DNA of 64,000 nt from Patiria pectinifera. Taxonomy: Eukaryota > Echinodermata > Asteroidea > Valvatida > Asterinidae. How positions within the stretch are numbered: the stretch's first letter is position 1; each line of letters starts with the position of its first letter. Below the pieces are notes generated by a model. It worked only from the letters and a program-made list of their open reading frames with translations. It searched no databases and was not told where the DNA came from. Below, one piece after another: positions 58,001 through 63,774 of this stretch. A program made the position numbers and the translations under genes. The stretch lies in NCBI GenBank assembly GCA_029964075.1, contig CM057140.1:5784643-5848642 (forward strand), written 5' to 3'.

Positions 58001-59959
58001 ACACCCATATCACTTTAAAGCCCAAATTTGTATGTTAGCATTTGCCGGTGTCACGGTCTCACTTCTCCGGCGTGCTGGATGGATTCTCCGGGTGAATGCG
58101 GCAGACAATTGAGCACGTTTCAGTGCACGTTCCATGAGCACGATTCATGCTCATGTGTCCACTGTGCTTACTTTCCTCGGGCTGTGTTATGGAGTCTACA
58201 GATCCTACCAAGTCCATAACACAGCGAGGGACACCCAAGAAGGTGTTATGTAACACTTCCTGTGGGTCAAGCTTATAGAGAGGAGTATGGGAATTGCCTG
58301 GGTAATTCCATGGTTTTGCAACAGTGTAGTGTGTGTGTGTGTGTGTGTGTGTGAGAGTTTGTCTTACATGATGGTGGGTGTGTGTGTGTGTTCATGGAGG
58401 AATAATTAAGAACGAATTCCTTGGTCTGTGCAAGATCTGTATTCCTTGCTCGTTCGTGGTTGTCTTTATTTTTGCAACATTCCTCCGTGATTTTTGCATA
58501 CGTGTATTGGTATTGGGAGTTGCGCGCGCCACGAAAATTCTGGATTCGACTGGTACCTTGTAACGTATACATTTGTACATACAAAGATCTCACGTGCACC
58601 AGTAAAACCCCAAAGAACGAAAAAACTCAGCACACAATAAAGTTAGCGAAATGTACACTACTGCGCAATTTGCGCATGCGTGTAGAGGCGAAATTTTCCT
58701 CTGCGGAGAAGCTAGCACGCCGGAGAAGTGAGACCGTGACACCGGTCCCAAACACGTTAAATGTGTGTATTTGGTTTGATGTTACATAGGTGGTTTCGCC
58801 AATTTGCCAGGTTTTGATAAAACACTTATGGTTAAGTATTGATTGGTTCTTACTTTTCCGATTTTTTTCCCAGATCGTTGTATGGCAGTCATTTGACAAC
58901 TATTTCCGATGTCGTATGGCAAGATTTGGGCACCAACTCCTATGTGTAAGTTACAGTTTGCGTTTTCAGGTTTCCGTGTTCAAGTTTAACCTTCATTTGA
59001 ACTACCGTGCTGCCAAAATTGTAACTGTTGTTATTTTTTCTTCATGTTCACTTGTGTTTTTTAATTGGAACAAATCTTAGCTAAACAACAAGGATTGACC
59101 TCATAAACTCTTCACGTGCCTCAGTTGTTAAAGTTTATGTACGTATACACCTATTTTGTATAACAATTATTGGTGTTGTTTCGACCACAATACCAAAACA
59201 TTATGTTCCTCTATTCTCAGGGCTGTTGATAGCACCCTCCAGTTTGTGCCTGTCACATGCCGGACTGACCTGGAAATGTAAGGATCGACTGTTATGACGT
59301 AATTATTACTTGATCGTTACTAGATATTTTGTTTCCTTCCTCTATGTTTCAAAGGGCTCATACATTAGTATGAGTAAGAAAAAACACCAAAATCGGGACC
59401 ATAATTTTAATGAAGTTTTGCATGTAGCACTTTCAAAAATCTAGAATATGAATACCAAAGTCATGAGCTTTCTTTTAGTACAAGAATCAATCAAATCACA
59501 TTCATCCCATACACATTCACATACATCCCTATATGTGATTTGTGTTCGTTTTGCTGGAAGAACACTTGCCTTTTTTGAGATCCGTGTCACGGATCATGAT
59601 GATGTCAAATAGTTTGCAAAATTTCGGGACTAGAAAAATTACATAAAATGTGTTCCTAAGGTAAGTTCACCTTATGGACCCTATAGACTTGACCTATCTT
59701 GCATTGGCACAGGGTAATATAGTAAAATGACACATCGACCTTGAGTTAACTTTTGTACTTTCCAATTGCAGTGAACAGGTTGGTGATGGGTTTGCCCTAC
59801 CGATACTTGTATCGAAGGAAGTGGCAAAACAATTCAATAAGTCTGGATTCTCCTGTTCAAGACGTGACTTCAAAATTGATTCGTGGCGATGTGTGCCCTG
59901 TGCCCAAGGATATTATGGAGATCCTTTGAACCATATACGCTGTAAAGCATGCCCAGCTG
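21819..59959 (+). CDS. Leucine-rich-repeat protein with Cys-rich ephrin-receptor-like region (18 exons, 3' end outside window)
   Basis: Host gene assembled from GT-AG exons: 21819-22015, 34029-34088, 34277-34345, 35184-35255, 40099-40170, 40778-40849, 41062-41130, 42176-42241, 43340-43429, 43637-43708, 43879-43950, 44828-44899, 45380-45523, 47013-47081, 57819-57893, 58874-58945, 59221-59277, 59772-59959. About 1588 coding bases. Every intron is phase 2 until the last (phase 1). Exon 1 carries a signal peptide and LRRNT cysteines; exons 2-16 carry LRRs of 20-30 residues, usually 24; exons 17-18 form the LRR C-cap and a CxxC…GYYGDP…C..CP motif like the ephrin-receptor (GCC2/GCC3) module. The product is likely a secreted or membrane recognition protein. 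I do not recognise the ortholog. Introns are packed with transposons, and no further exon was found in 59960-64000. Confidence 0.82.
22016..22789. other. Intron 1, first part, no gene
   Basis: Homopolymer-rich and AT-rich intron sequence. Minus-strand ORFs at 21893-22316 overlap exon 1 and a poly-C/poly-A tract and are rejected as genes. Confidence 0.45.
22790..22924 (-). mobile_element. Solo end fragment of the foldback family
   Basis: Reads CCCTAAAAAGGTAAATTTGCG, then ATGCAAAGGTGCACAATTCA, and ends TATCCGCTGGACTA, the right terminal segment of the foldback arms at 7230-7370 and 57440-57577. No matching left end is nearby. Confidence 0.82.
23100..23880. repeat. Long imperfect palindrome in intron 1
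   Basis: The left arm (about 23100-23415) and right arm (about 23440-23880) are inverted copies. Examples: GGCCAACAAAAACATCAGATTTACC with its complement near 23790, AAGTGAAATTTCCC with its complement near 23660, and GACTGGATCTCG with CGAGATCCAGTC (23354 and 23489). The central loop is about 40 bp near 23425. The right arm has extra sequence at 23520-23640. It is non-coding, probably a MITE or foldback remnant. Confidence 0.78.
24120..25020 (+). repeat. About 375-bp degenerate tandem repeats, three units
   Basis: Units carry AGTAACTATAGGCAATATTGAGT or variants at about 24138, 24510 and 24888. Between them are CACACACCTACAT and a TGGGACCAGCCTGAACCATCGAGG block. An inverted unit lies at 33600-33965 at the other end of intron 1. 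Confidence 0.75.
25346..26071. mobile_element. Solo LTR (726 bp)
   Basis: Begins TGCGGCGCTGCGAGCG and ends CATTGCGCTACA, with GTAC on both sides (25342-25345 and 26072-26075). It is related to the solo LTR at 53496-54259: both share the CCACGTCCGTTC block, a GAGGGCGCT/AGCGCCCTC segment and a GCGYTACA end. No internal retroelement genes accompany it. Confidence 0.72.
26410..27440 (+). pseudogene. Gypsy gag and zinc knuckle, broken
   Basis: Starts MERGLASTNPFVGDMEM. The capsid-like part has ITPDRYSGNVLWKEYFRHFE and AARWLAASLQGDALLLLGD. A frameshift near 26885 moves the frame to RFGSARQSEHYLVELRHRCQKPKETLLELGQ (26885-27223), and another near 27200 leads to the linker. The CCHC knuckle at 27391-27434 reads CFR-stop-GDKGHFAREC: a TAA sits inside the knuckle at 27406-27408. 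Gag would form the particle and bind element RNA. Confidence 0.78.
27640..27990 (+). pseudogene. Gypsy aspartic protease, broken
   Basis: The active-site motif IDTGSTHTLI lies at about 27670. A TAA at 27874-27876 is followed in the same frame by CGILGMDFLVPSGGNLDF, which includes the usual ILGMDFL block. The domain is complete but interrupted. It would process the gag-pol polyprotein. Confidence 0.75.
28278..29800 (+). pseudogene. Gypsy reverse transcriptase and RNase H, broken
   Basis: The RT frame 28278-29060 includes VLVDKKDGTKRFCIDYRKLN, YPVPRIDE, LDLASGCWQV, MPFGLCNAPATFERLM and the catalytic LIYLDDIIVF. A frameshift near 29030 leads to YLGHIVSSEGVATDPRK and FLGLAWYYRKFIKGFA (29033-29233), with a TAA at 29231. 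RNase H follows with FILDTDASGEGIGAVLSQ (about 29350), a further shift near 29420, then RKPERNYCVTPKELLAVV and VRTDHAALRWVL. Catalytic motifs look intact, but no full polypeptide can be made. Confidence 0.82.
30060..31398 (+). pseudogene. Gypsy integrase with C-terminal GPY/F-like domain, two stops
   Basis: The HHCC zinc region reads HGGHFSGHLG … CNVCARR (30093-30225), just after a TAG at 30091. The core has AIDFLGPLPI (first Asp), HSDQGTDFES (second Asp) and PDGMVERFNK (Glu). A TAG at 30712-30714 splits the core from the tail (30715-31398), which holds LPNMMMLGREV, a GPY/F-like LRWERPWLIVKKLSDVTVRI and an acidic end. It would insert element cDNA into the genome. Confidence 0.82.
32055..32390 (+). 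repeat. About 60-80-bp degenerate tandem repeats
   Basis: Five copies of CTTGTGAATATTTAATGAGC or close variants at about 32065, 32125, 32185, 32270 and 32364, each followed by AAAATTTGA-like sequence. They lie between the Gypsy integrase and the probable 3' LTR. Confidence 0.65.
32474..33563 (+). repeat. Probable Gypsy 3' LTR
   Basis: The region could start TGTAGTCACAC (near 32474) and end CCCGCCACA. It carries a TATA-like TGTATATAAATGCG at 32746 and AATAAAACAACC at about 33224. Without a 5' partner the limits are a guess. Confidence 0.4.
33600..33965 (-). repeat. Inverted copy of the 375-bp repeat
   Basis: Reverse complement of about 24240-24560. Shared blocks include CACACATACCTACATCAT-like sequence, TGGGACCAGCACGAACCATCGAGG and ATTACAAAATGTACAGTAACT. 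It lies just upstream of exon 2. Confidence 0.75.
34029..34088 (+). CDS. LRR gene exon 2
   Basis: Acceptor AAAG before 34029, donor GTAAGT after 34088. With the split codon it reads LNLTGNSIDKPFEIPESVMT, one LRR. Phase 2 at both ends. Confidence 0.85.
34277..34345 (+). CDS. LRR gene exon 3
   Basis: Acceptor GTAG, donor GTGAGT. Reads LDARGNQLQDIDLVMKNG then VQLTTV, one 23-residue LRR. Confidence 0.86.
34640..35010. mobile_element. MITE with about 30-bp inverted ends
   Basis: The left end TTAGGCCAAAAAAAAAGTCT continues with CCGGTTTCTGGTATG. The right end is its complement (CATACTAGAAACCGGAGACT … TTTTTTGGCCTTA). It is a 371-bp non-coding insertion in intron 3. Confidence 0.7.
35184..35255 (+). 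CDS. LRR gene exon 4
   Basis: Acceptor TTCCAG, donor GTAAGT. 72 nt reading VDFEGNRMTAIGKDTFARCT then QLTHL, one canonical 24-residue LRR. Confidence 0.9.
36080..37060 (-). pseudogene. LINE RT fragment in intron 4, minus strand
   Basis: Decayed RT. 36862-36624 has SNYRPMSILSIISKVVENI and ENYLISDNQFVFRSLHSASD. Farther on are motifs from the KNSPPEIRSSFKLAAAKQLQEDL region (36353-36108). Frameshifts and stops throughout. LINE clade unclear. Confidence 0.7.
37390..39440 (+). pseudogene. LINE fragment in intron 4, plus strand
   Basis: The frame 37540-37887 has QPWLNSDTKRSLRRKIRAYRKTR and LRRLKRDAHKICRNAHNKYI, the linker between endonuclease and RT. RT pieces follow in broken frames: KKAHIVPVFKKGSRSDAANYRPISLTS (about 38165-38245), then TSGVPQGSVLGPT-like sequence near 38555-38590. 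A C-terminal tail near RHPTHQVLPLPTHHPGQ or PHTKYCLFPRTIRDSNSL lies at about 39180-39240. It is CR1-like but strongly decayed, and lies head to head with the minus-strand fragment at 36080-37060. Confidence 0.72.
39440..39555. repeat. Degenerate GAGTAC-type repeat
   Basis: Variants of GAGTAC/ATGAGTAC recur (TATGAGTACAC, GTACGAG-like, ACGAGTACA), like the cluster at 101-540. Intron 4. Confidence 0.5.
40099..40170 (+). CDS. LRR gene exon 5
   Basis: Acceptor TTGCAG, donor GTGAGT. 72 nt reading LNLRGNDVTSIEADAFKSCT then NLRYL, a canonical LRR. Confidence 0.9.
40372..40486 (+). rRNA. 18S rRNA gene fragment (pseudogene) in intron 5
   Basis: About 110 bp closely resembling nuclear small-subunit rRNA: TTAAGAGGGACTG, GGGGGCATTCGTATTGCG, AGAGGTGAAATTCTTGGAT, GCAAGACG, AAGCATTTGCCAAGAA and GTTTTCATCAATCAA in the correct order. 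Scattered substitutions show it is an inserted, non-functional fragment. Flanks do not continue the rRNA. Confidence 0.85.
40778..40849 (+). CDS. LRR gene exon 6
   Basis: Acceptor ATCAG, donor GTAAGT. 72 nt reading LLLDKNKISTISAKELTGPK then DMREL, an LRR with a slightly atypical second half. The preceding intron is open in this frame for 290 bases, but the acceptor and 72-nt length fit the gene pattern. Confidence 0.83.
41062..41130 (+). CDS. LRR gene exon 7
   Basis: Acceptor ACAAG, donor GTAAGA. 69 nt reading LGLGSNKLKELGPDTFKGLQ then IREV. Confidence 0.87.
42176..42241 (+). CDS. LRR gene exon 8
   Basis: Acceptor TTACAG, donor GTGAGT. 66 nt reading VRMDENDVQVLKAYTFGGVI then SSM, one short LRR. 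Confidence 0.85.
42575..43180. mobile_element. tRNA-related retroposon with 20-bp target duplication
   Basis: A 606-bp insertion in intron 8 flanked by the direct repeat TGAAGGGCAAAACCTAATTT (42555-42574 and 43181-43200). The long duplication indicates target-primed retrotransposition. A tRNA-like unit lies near the right end, and the left part has long poly-T/G tracts. A second B-box-like GGTTCGAATCC is on the minus strand at about 43019-43029. SINE or chimeric retroposon; orientation unclear. Confidence 0.72.
43047..43119 (+). tRNA. tRNA-Ser(AGA)-like sequence, probably a SINE part
   Basis: It folds as a tRNA. The acceptor AGCTCGG/CCGAGTG has one mismatch; the D stem is GTC/GAC; the anticodon stem TCTGC/GCAGG closes an 8-base loop containing CTAGAAA; the T arm is GTGGG-TTCGAGC-CCCAC. 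The A box TGGTCGAGTGG and B box GGTTCGAGCCC are intact. The 8-base loop and its position inside a retroposon argue against a functional tRNA. Confidence 0.55.
43340..43429 (+). CDS. LRR gene exon 9
   Basis: Acceptor GACAG, donor GTGAGT. 90 nt reading IALDNNRILEIPASLFVDPS then a Lys/Gln/Glu-rich NKQQRKEIERL, an LRR lengthened by six residues. Confidence 0.86.
43637..43708 (+). CDS. LRR gene exon 10
   Basis: Acceptor TTCAG, donor GTAAGT. 72 nt reading FYCYENRVNRVAIGAFQGVN then KFHKL. Confidence 0.88.
43879..43950 (+). CDS. LRR gene exon 11
   Basis: Acceptor ATTAG, donor GTAAGT. 72 nt reading LLMQNNHLTTLPEGLFDTKT then EIRQL, a typical LRR. Confidence 0.9.
44828..44899 (+). CDS. LRR gene exon 12
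   Basis: Acceptor TACAG, donor GTAAGA. 72 nt reading LLIADNYLDFLPENILVNTT then LTEVL. Confidence 0.88.
45380..45523 (+). CDS. LRR gene exon 13, two fused repeats
   Basis: Acceptor TGAAG, donor GTGAGT. 144 nt, exactly two 72-nt units: LDIGFNRLTTIPDGLFRNQT and FMQRNQIRVITRGMFKDLHS. The intron between them is absent, so this is the only double-repeat exon of the gene. Confidence 0.9.
46190..46649 (-). pseudogene. LINE RT fragment in intron 13
   Basis: Minus-strand translation of 46640-46450 gives NFGCPDMFINMVCEIHDGMQ, ARVQDNGAFSEPFRVANGVK and QGCILGP, a non-LTR reverse transcriptase of the type with long HDGM…VTNGVKQGC blocks. Downstream frames near 46330-46400 give NMRRLKVARE. Both ends are missing; the 5' side abuts the MITE at 46650. 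Confidence 0.72.
46650..46797 (-). mobile_element. Truncated hAT-like MITE (fourth copy)
   Basis: Starts CAGTAGCGTAGCCAGG, then G-rich runs, TGAAACATTTCATTGG and AAACTCAAAATCT. It is the reverse orientation of the copies at 1526 and 20509. The other inverted end is missing. Confidence 0.75.
47013..47081 (+). CDS. LRR gene exon 14
   Basis: Acceptor CATAG, donor GTAAGT. 69 nt reading LSVFGNPLIEIQAWLFYNTQ then LTNL. Confidence 0.85.
47759..48545 (+). repeat. Foldback copy 2, left arm
   Basis: The terminal segment with CACTTTTGCATAAAAGC is followed by units marked AGATGTGGAGCCATCGCG or variants at about 47858, 48006, 48160, 48318 and 48490. Each has CCCTTTTAGGGGCGTG. Confidence 0.85.
49393..49884 (-). 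pseudogene. C-terminal part with CXC-type zinc region
   Basis: The frame reads MFEEVTASLKRLTEVPQL, FTILLYDRTSNLVNIDEAR, LPPTKAALIQHIRRAIYQGG, SPGEWGWTDAS and CRELLCWACKKRCTGRCKCF, then KCTALCACGGNC. The final nine cysteines in C-x(1-4)-C spacing look like a CXC (tesmin/MSL2-like) zinc-binding region, reported in several transposase families. It is homologous to the remnant at 6379-6690 in foldback copy 1. The frame ends in a natural stop at 49393. Confidence 0.8.
49885..50736 (-). pseudogene. XPG/FEN1/PIN-like nuclease core of the foldback gene
   Basis: Acidic motifs appear in the order expected of a FEN/PIN-fold nuclease: VDVIIVDGAAIVNM (Asp at 50554-50556), YLVFDVYIPNSLKSETR (Asp at 50425-50427), NNEEADAY (50153-50164), RTVDTDVVLLAV (Asps at 50104-50106 and 50098-50100), then FHAYTGCDTVSAFLSIGKK. 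Between EEAD and RTVDTD about 20-25 residues appear deleted. Frameshifts near 50280 and 50165, and a stop after GKKRA near 49888, break the domain. In active members it would cut DNA with two metal ions. The fold call rests on motif order, not a search. Confidence 0.65.
52135..52324 (-). other. Spliceosomal intron in the foldback gene
   Basis: On the minus strand the donor ACAG|GTAGGC lies at about 52324 and the acceptor CTTTTCAG|GTGGC at about 52135, giving a 190-bp phase 2 intron. Joining continues ENEYRWLQHVQQMYLQDIG, in frame with the downstream exon. A correctly placed intron indicates a nuclear spliced transposon gene. Confidence 0.7.
53496..54259. mobile_element. Solo LTR inside the foldback gene (764 bp)
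   Basis: Starts TGTAGCGGAATTACC and ends CATTTGCGTTACA, flanked by GTAT on both sides (53492-53495 and 54260-54263). Taking it out with one GTAT rejoins the host frame as GDMVAQKAKY followed by HVCCLASLYNK. This confirms the ends and the 4-bp duplication. Related to the solo LTR at 25346-26071. ORFs inside it are not genes. Confidence 0.82.
54878..56889. other. Foldback copy 2 interior, no gene recognised
   Basis: AT-rich from 54900 to 55600 with poly-A/T tracts. A 64-codon minus-strand ORF at 55587-55781 reads LKQQGVRVVLPRQTAAWHTF and could be a leftover exon, but it matches nothing I know. 55800-56889 shows only short unsupported ORFs. Confidence 0.4.
56890..57577 (-). repeat. Foldback copy 2, right arm
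   Basis: Inverted units marked by GGCTCCACATCT or variants at about 56975, 57145, 57300 and 57462, with GCTGCCACGCCCCTAAAA. A further weak unit near 56835 lies before the arm. The outer 90 bp is the complement of 47759-47848. Confidence 0.85.
57819..57893 (+). CDS. LRR gene exon 15
   Basis: Acceptor TTGTTAG, donor GTAAGT. 75 nt reading LYMFQNNFSSIGERPFATVN then NTIKQV, a 25-residue LRR. It is 242 bp downstream of the foldback element. Confidence 0.86.
58045..58745. mobile_element. DNA element with perfect 32-bp inverted ends
   Basis: Positions 58045-58076 (starting CCGGTGTCACGGTCTCAC) and 58714-58745 are exact reverse complements over 32 bases. The 701-bp interior has a TG repeat but no coding sequence of known type. 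No target duplication could be fixed at the edges. It lies wholly within intron 15. Confidence 0.8.
58328..58393. repeat. TG/GT dinucleotide repeat
   Basis: Two GT runs (58328-58353 and about 58377-58391) within the element with 32-bp inverted ends. Confidence 0.85.
58874..58945 (+). CDS. LRR gene exon 16
   Basis: Acceptor TCCCAG, donor GTAAGT. 72 nt reading VSLYGSHLTTISDVVWQDLG then TNSYV. Confidence 0.85.
59221..59277 (+). CDS. LRR gene exon 17
   Basis: Acceptor TCTCAG, donor GTAAGG. 57 nt reading VAVDSTLQFVPVTCRTDLE. It has the first Cys of the C-cap and no LRR signature. Confidence 0.78.
59772..59959 (+). CDS. LRR gene exon 18: C-cap and ephrin-receptor-like Cys module
   Basis: Acceptor TTGCAG, donor GTACGT in phase 1. 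188 nt with SGFSCSRRDFKIDSWRC, then CVPCAQGYYGDPLNHIRC and KACPAG. The CxxCxxGYYGDP…CxxCPAG spacing resembles the GCC2/GCC3 ephrin-receptor-like module, often repeated after LRRs in membrane proteins. The next exon should complete the module and lies outside the window or was missed. Confidence 0.82.
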
Positions 59960-59989
59960 GTACGTATGAAGTGCAGTTTTTATATCTGA

Positions 59990-60575
59990 AAGGCAGAGTT
60001 GTTATTACTCGTTTCAATGACTCGACTCAAGTCCGACTCGAGTCACCATTTTCGGTGACTCGATTTAACTCGAGTCCCAAAGGGTAAATGAATCGACTCG
60101 ACTCGAGTCTCAAAAATGAAAGCAAAACTGAAAATGAAAGCGAAAGCAAAAAAAAAATATTTGCAATGTCTTACGCCGGTGACGGTTTTTGTTCACGACA
60201 CATTAGAAGGTTCGCAGACTGATGTGTAATCATACATACGCGGTTTGATCAGTGTCCCCGTTAGTTATATTATGGCGATCAGCTACCCCCCCCCCCCTCA
60301 TCATTAAGAGTCAAATGTGGTGTCACCACATGTAGAAGACAGAAAGTAAAATTACAAAAGCCAAAAAATGCTTTTCTCTCTCGTGTTTATTTATTGTATA
60401 GGGTTCAAATATTTGTGACTTGATTTGACTCGAGCTAATACCTGACTCGACTCTACTCAACACTGTGACTCGACTCGACCTTTTTGACCTATGACTCGAC
60501 TCGACTCTAGTCACGTCTTTAAAATGACTCCACTCGACTCGAGTCACAGAAGTCAGTGACTCGTTACAACTTTGC
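59990..60575. repeat. TCGACTCGAGTC-rich simple repeat
   Basis: Variants of GACTCGACTCGAGTC cluster at 60005-60115 and 60415-60560, with a poly-C tract at about 60286 between them. The motif is palindromic (CTCGAG), so both strands carry open but meaningless frames. Confidence 0.75.
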
Positions 60576-60859
60576 TTAAAGGATATATTTTTCTTGAAGG
60601 AAATAGGGGGGAAAATCACCGTCTCTGTAAATGTTCATGTCATCGAGCAGGTTAATCGCTTGCAGATTATTTAGGTGCACTTGCTGTTTGTTCCACCCAT
60701 GGGTATGTGACAAGCATGTGAGAATATAGCTAGCGGTCTAAAAAGTTTCCTAATTATAGGAATGCACGGATTAAATTGTGAAGAGGTGTCTTCCCACAAA
60801 TTGAAGCACCACAACTATTCGCACTGTAACACATTCAATGCACATCATGCACTTGTGGA

Positions 60860-61480
60860 CTAGCGGATGTTTGTCCCAGAATCATGAACACCTGAGGTAC
60901 TTATATCATGCATCTTAGGTGCCAGATGACCCACAAGCACACATACTAGCACATACTGACTAGCACGTCTTTGTCCCAGAATCATGAACACTTGAGGTAC
61001 TATTAGCACATGTTTACTAGCGCATACTGACTAGCACATCTTTGTCCCAGAATCATGAACACTTGAGGTAATATTAGCACATATTAACTAGCACATACTG
61101 ACTAACACGTCCTTGTCCCAGAATCATGAACACTTGAGGCACTATTGGCACATGTTTACTAGCACATACTGACTAGTACGTCTTTGTCCCAGAATCATGA
61201 ACACTTGAGGTACTATTATCACATATTAACTAGCACATACTGACTATCACGTCTTTGTCACAGAATCATGAACACGTGAGTTACTATTGGCACATGTTTA
61301 CTAGCACATTCTGACTAGCACATCTTTGTCCCAGAATTATGAACACTTGAGGTTCTATCATCATATGTTTACTAGCACATGCTGACTAGCACGTCTTTGT
61401 CCCAGAATTATGAACGCCTGAGGCACGACTCTATGCACCTCAGGTGCTAGTTGACTCGACTAGCACATACTGGCTAGCAC
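60860..61480. repeat. 71-bp minisatellite, about eight units
   Basis: Units share TCTTTGTCCCAGAATCATGA, ACACTTGAGGTACTAT and ACTAGCACATACTGACTAGC. CCCAGAAT-type marks fall near 60875, 60975, 61046, 61117, 61188, 61259, 61330 and 61401, giving a 71-bp period after the first longer unit. Confidence 0.88.
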
Positions 61481-61522
61481 GTGAAATCACGAATACTTGA
61501 GGCACTTCCATCACTTCACGTA

Positions 61523-61765
61523 CATGGGCGTCGCGAGGGGGGGGGGGGGGCAAGGGGCACTTGCCCCCCCCCCCCCGGAAAAGCAAAAAAAATTAAAAAA
61601 AGAGGCGCGAAGACAAAGTGGTGTAAATTAAATGAGTTGGGGGTGGGCAAAATGTCCCTACCCCCCTCTAAAACTGATAAATCGAGAATGTGTTGAGAAA
61701 TACAAGCATTTTTATGGCAAAAAAATTGTTTGCCCCTCTAGAAAAAAATCCTGGCGACGCCCATG
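61523..61765. mobile_element. hAT-like MITE with perfect 8-bp target duplication (second family)
   Basis: Ends CATGGGCGTCGC and GCGACGCCCATG, flanked by TTCACGTA on both sides (61515-61522 and 61766-61773). 243 bp with G/C runs and no coding sequence. The ends resemble those of the element at 20635-21408. Confidence 0.85.
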
Positions 61766-61773
61766 TTCACGTA

Positions 61774-63769
61774 CATTAAGCGCTGACGCAGTGACATGTA
61801 CCCGAGGAGACAGTTTGAAGAAAAATCAAGCGCCCGGGCCTGCGACGTGCACGGAACACTTTTTCAAACACATATTATAAAACACATTTTTAGAACAGAA
61901 AATTCTCTTTCCTAACAAAAAGTAATTTACGTTGTTAAATAAGAAAATCATCATCAAATTTCAGATTTTGTTATAAAATGAAGAAATCATGTGTGACATT
62001 ATGTTACATTTAAGTAATATTTCCGACAGTCATTATTCACATCATCGCATAAACTATAAAAAGGAATTACGCCAAATTTAAAAGACCAGAACTGCACCTG
62101 GCGTGAAACATCTTAATTGACAATTATTAAATCCCTCCATAAAAATTTATTTAGGGTATCCTCTGACTACAAACGGAACTCCTCCCACTACGAAAAAGAC
62201 CCATCCAATTGCCCAGAAATCCCCCCCCCCACTAACACGGGGCAAAGTTTCAAGTTTTAAGCCATATGTTAATTAGTGATTTGTTTTTAAACTACTGTAC
62301 CTCTTCATTCATTGTCAGTTGTCGGGATGTATACAGGGATGTATAACCCCAGAGGGGTTAAGTTGACCTTTTCATAATAAGCAAACTTGTACATGTATGC
62401 TTTATATATCATTTTAAAATATCCTTAAAACAAAAAAAATGCTCTTATCCCGTAAACTTTGTTTTGTAAAAAAAATATCAGAATGACAATAAAACGTTTA
62501 GGCCCCTACAAAAAAAAAATTTAAAAAATGTTTCCAGTTTCTGGTTAAGACTAGAGTAAAAAAGTGGAATGTCGATTATTATTATTTTTTTTAATGTTCC
62601 ATATTGCACAACATAATGAGCGAGTTATGATATTCAGCTATTCCAAACCAAACCGTATCACCATGTTAGAAAATACAAAGATTAAAGAGCCATATGCACA
62701 TTAAGCAAAAATGAACCATCACCAAAAAAGTCCACAGTTTTTGATTCAGGGTTAACTAACTTGAAAATTGGAATGGCGATTGATTTTTTTTTTTATGGAC
62801 AAAGTCTGAACCAATCCCACAAGAACAGTCTTCAAACCAACTAAGCACACCATGGACACATCACAACTTATCGAGAAGATATGGACAGATGTCCTCGTGC
62901 TTCCAAATGAGACTTTGTAGGTGAACAATTTGGCCTCTGTCACGTAAGCCCTATGTGAAGAGTTTACCATTTTGTCAAAGAACACTCCAGTCTATTTATT
63001 TGTTACATCTCAAAGAAAAAAATAGCATGCACTTAGTGAGTTTCCTTAATTGTGTAGGTGTTTTTATTAATAAAAATATAAAGATGTGATAGATATATCT
63101 TTTTTTCCTGTGTTCACTTTAATTATTATCGAATCAACATTTCCAAGAAATTATACATATGGGTCTTTTCATGAATTGGCATACAGTTTGTGACATATTT
63201 TTGGATAAAGAATAAGTGGTAAGGAAGGCAGAATAGTCTTTAGGTTTGTTTTGACTCCTGTGGTTGTTTAAGCACGTTTCTAATCATTATGGTGCTATTG
63301 AGCATAATATTTGAAAGACAATTAAAAGGTTCCCAATAAAACATACAAACCACACATTTTTTTCTCAAAAATGTGGTTAGTACTTGTAAGTTTTATTCAC
63401 ATTTCCCATAATGAATAGCTCAGAAAAATAATCAGACCATCTAAAACTTGTATTTTGAAGATTTGAATACAAGTCTTTGCTAATTTATGGAATCTGCACA
63501 TTGATCCTGATTGTTTAACTCTTTAGTTTTTTTTTTGTAAATTAACGGATTTCACGGGATAGCACTAAGACTTAACATTATATTTCCAAATATTTGTAAG
63601 TAATGCGCCTATCAGATGTTTCCTCCCCCCCCCCCCCCTCCGCGCAGCCCAATGTCCGATGTCGGGATTTGGTCACGTTTTTCATGCCACAAGGTGGGGG
63701 ATTTTGGTCACTCAAATTACATTGTTACCATTGGTATGTACGGAGCTTTTAAAGGGACATAGGTGAAAA
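61774..63769. other. AT-rich stretch, no exon found
   Basis: Likely intron of the LRR gene. No acceptor-exon-donor combination with LRR or Cys-rich coding was recognised. A poly-C run lies at about 63625. Confidence 0.4.
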
Positions 63770-63774
63770 AAAAA

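Noticed and set aside
58421-58789. 122-codon ORF in intron 15
   Set aside because: It lies inside the element with 32-bp inverted ends and crosses its right end; no domain recognised.
60860-61480. Regular direct repeats resembling a CRISPR array
   Set aside because: Units are contiguous and similar over their whole 71 bp, with no constant-repeat/unique-spacer pattern and no cas genes; it is a eukaryotic minisatellite.
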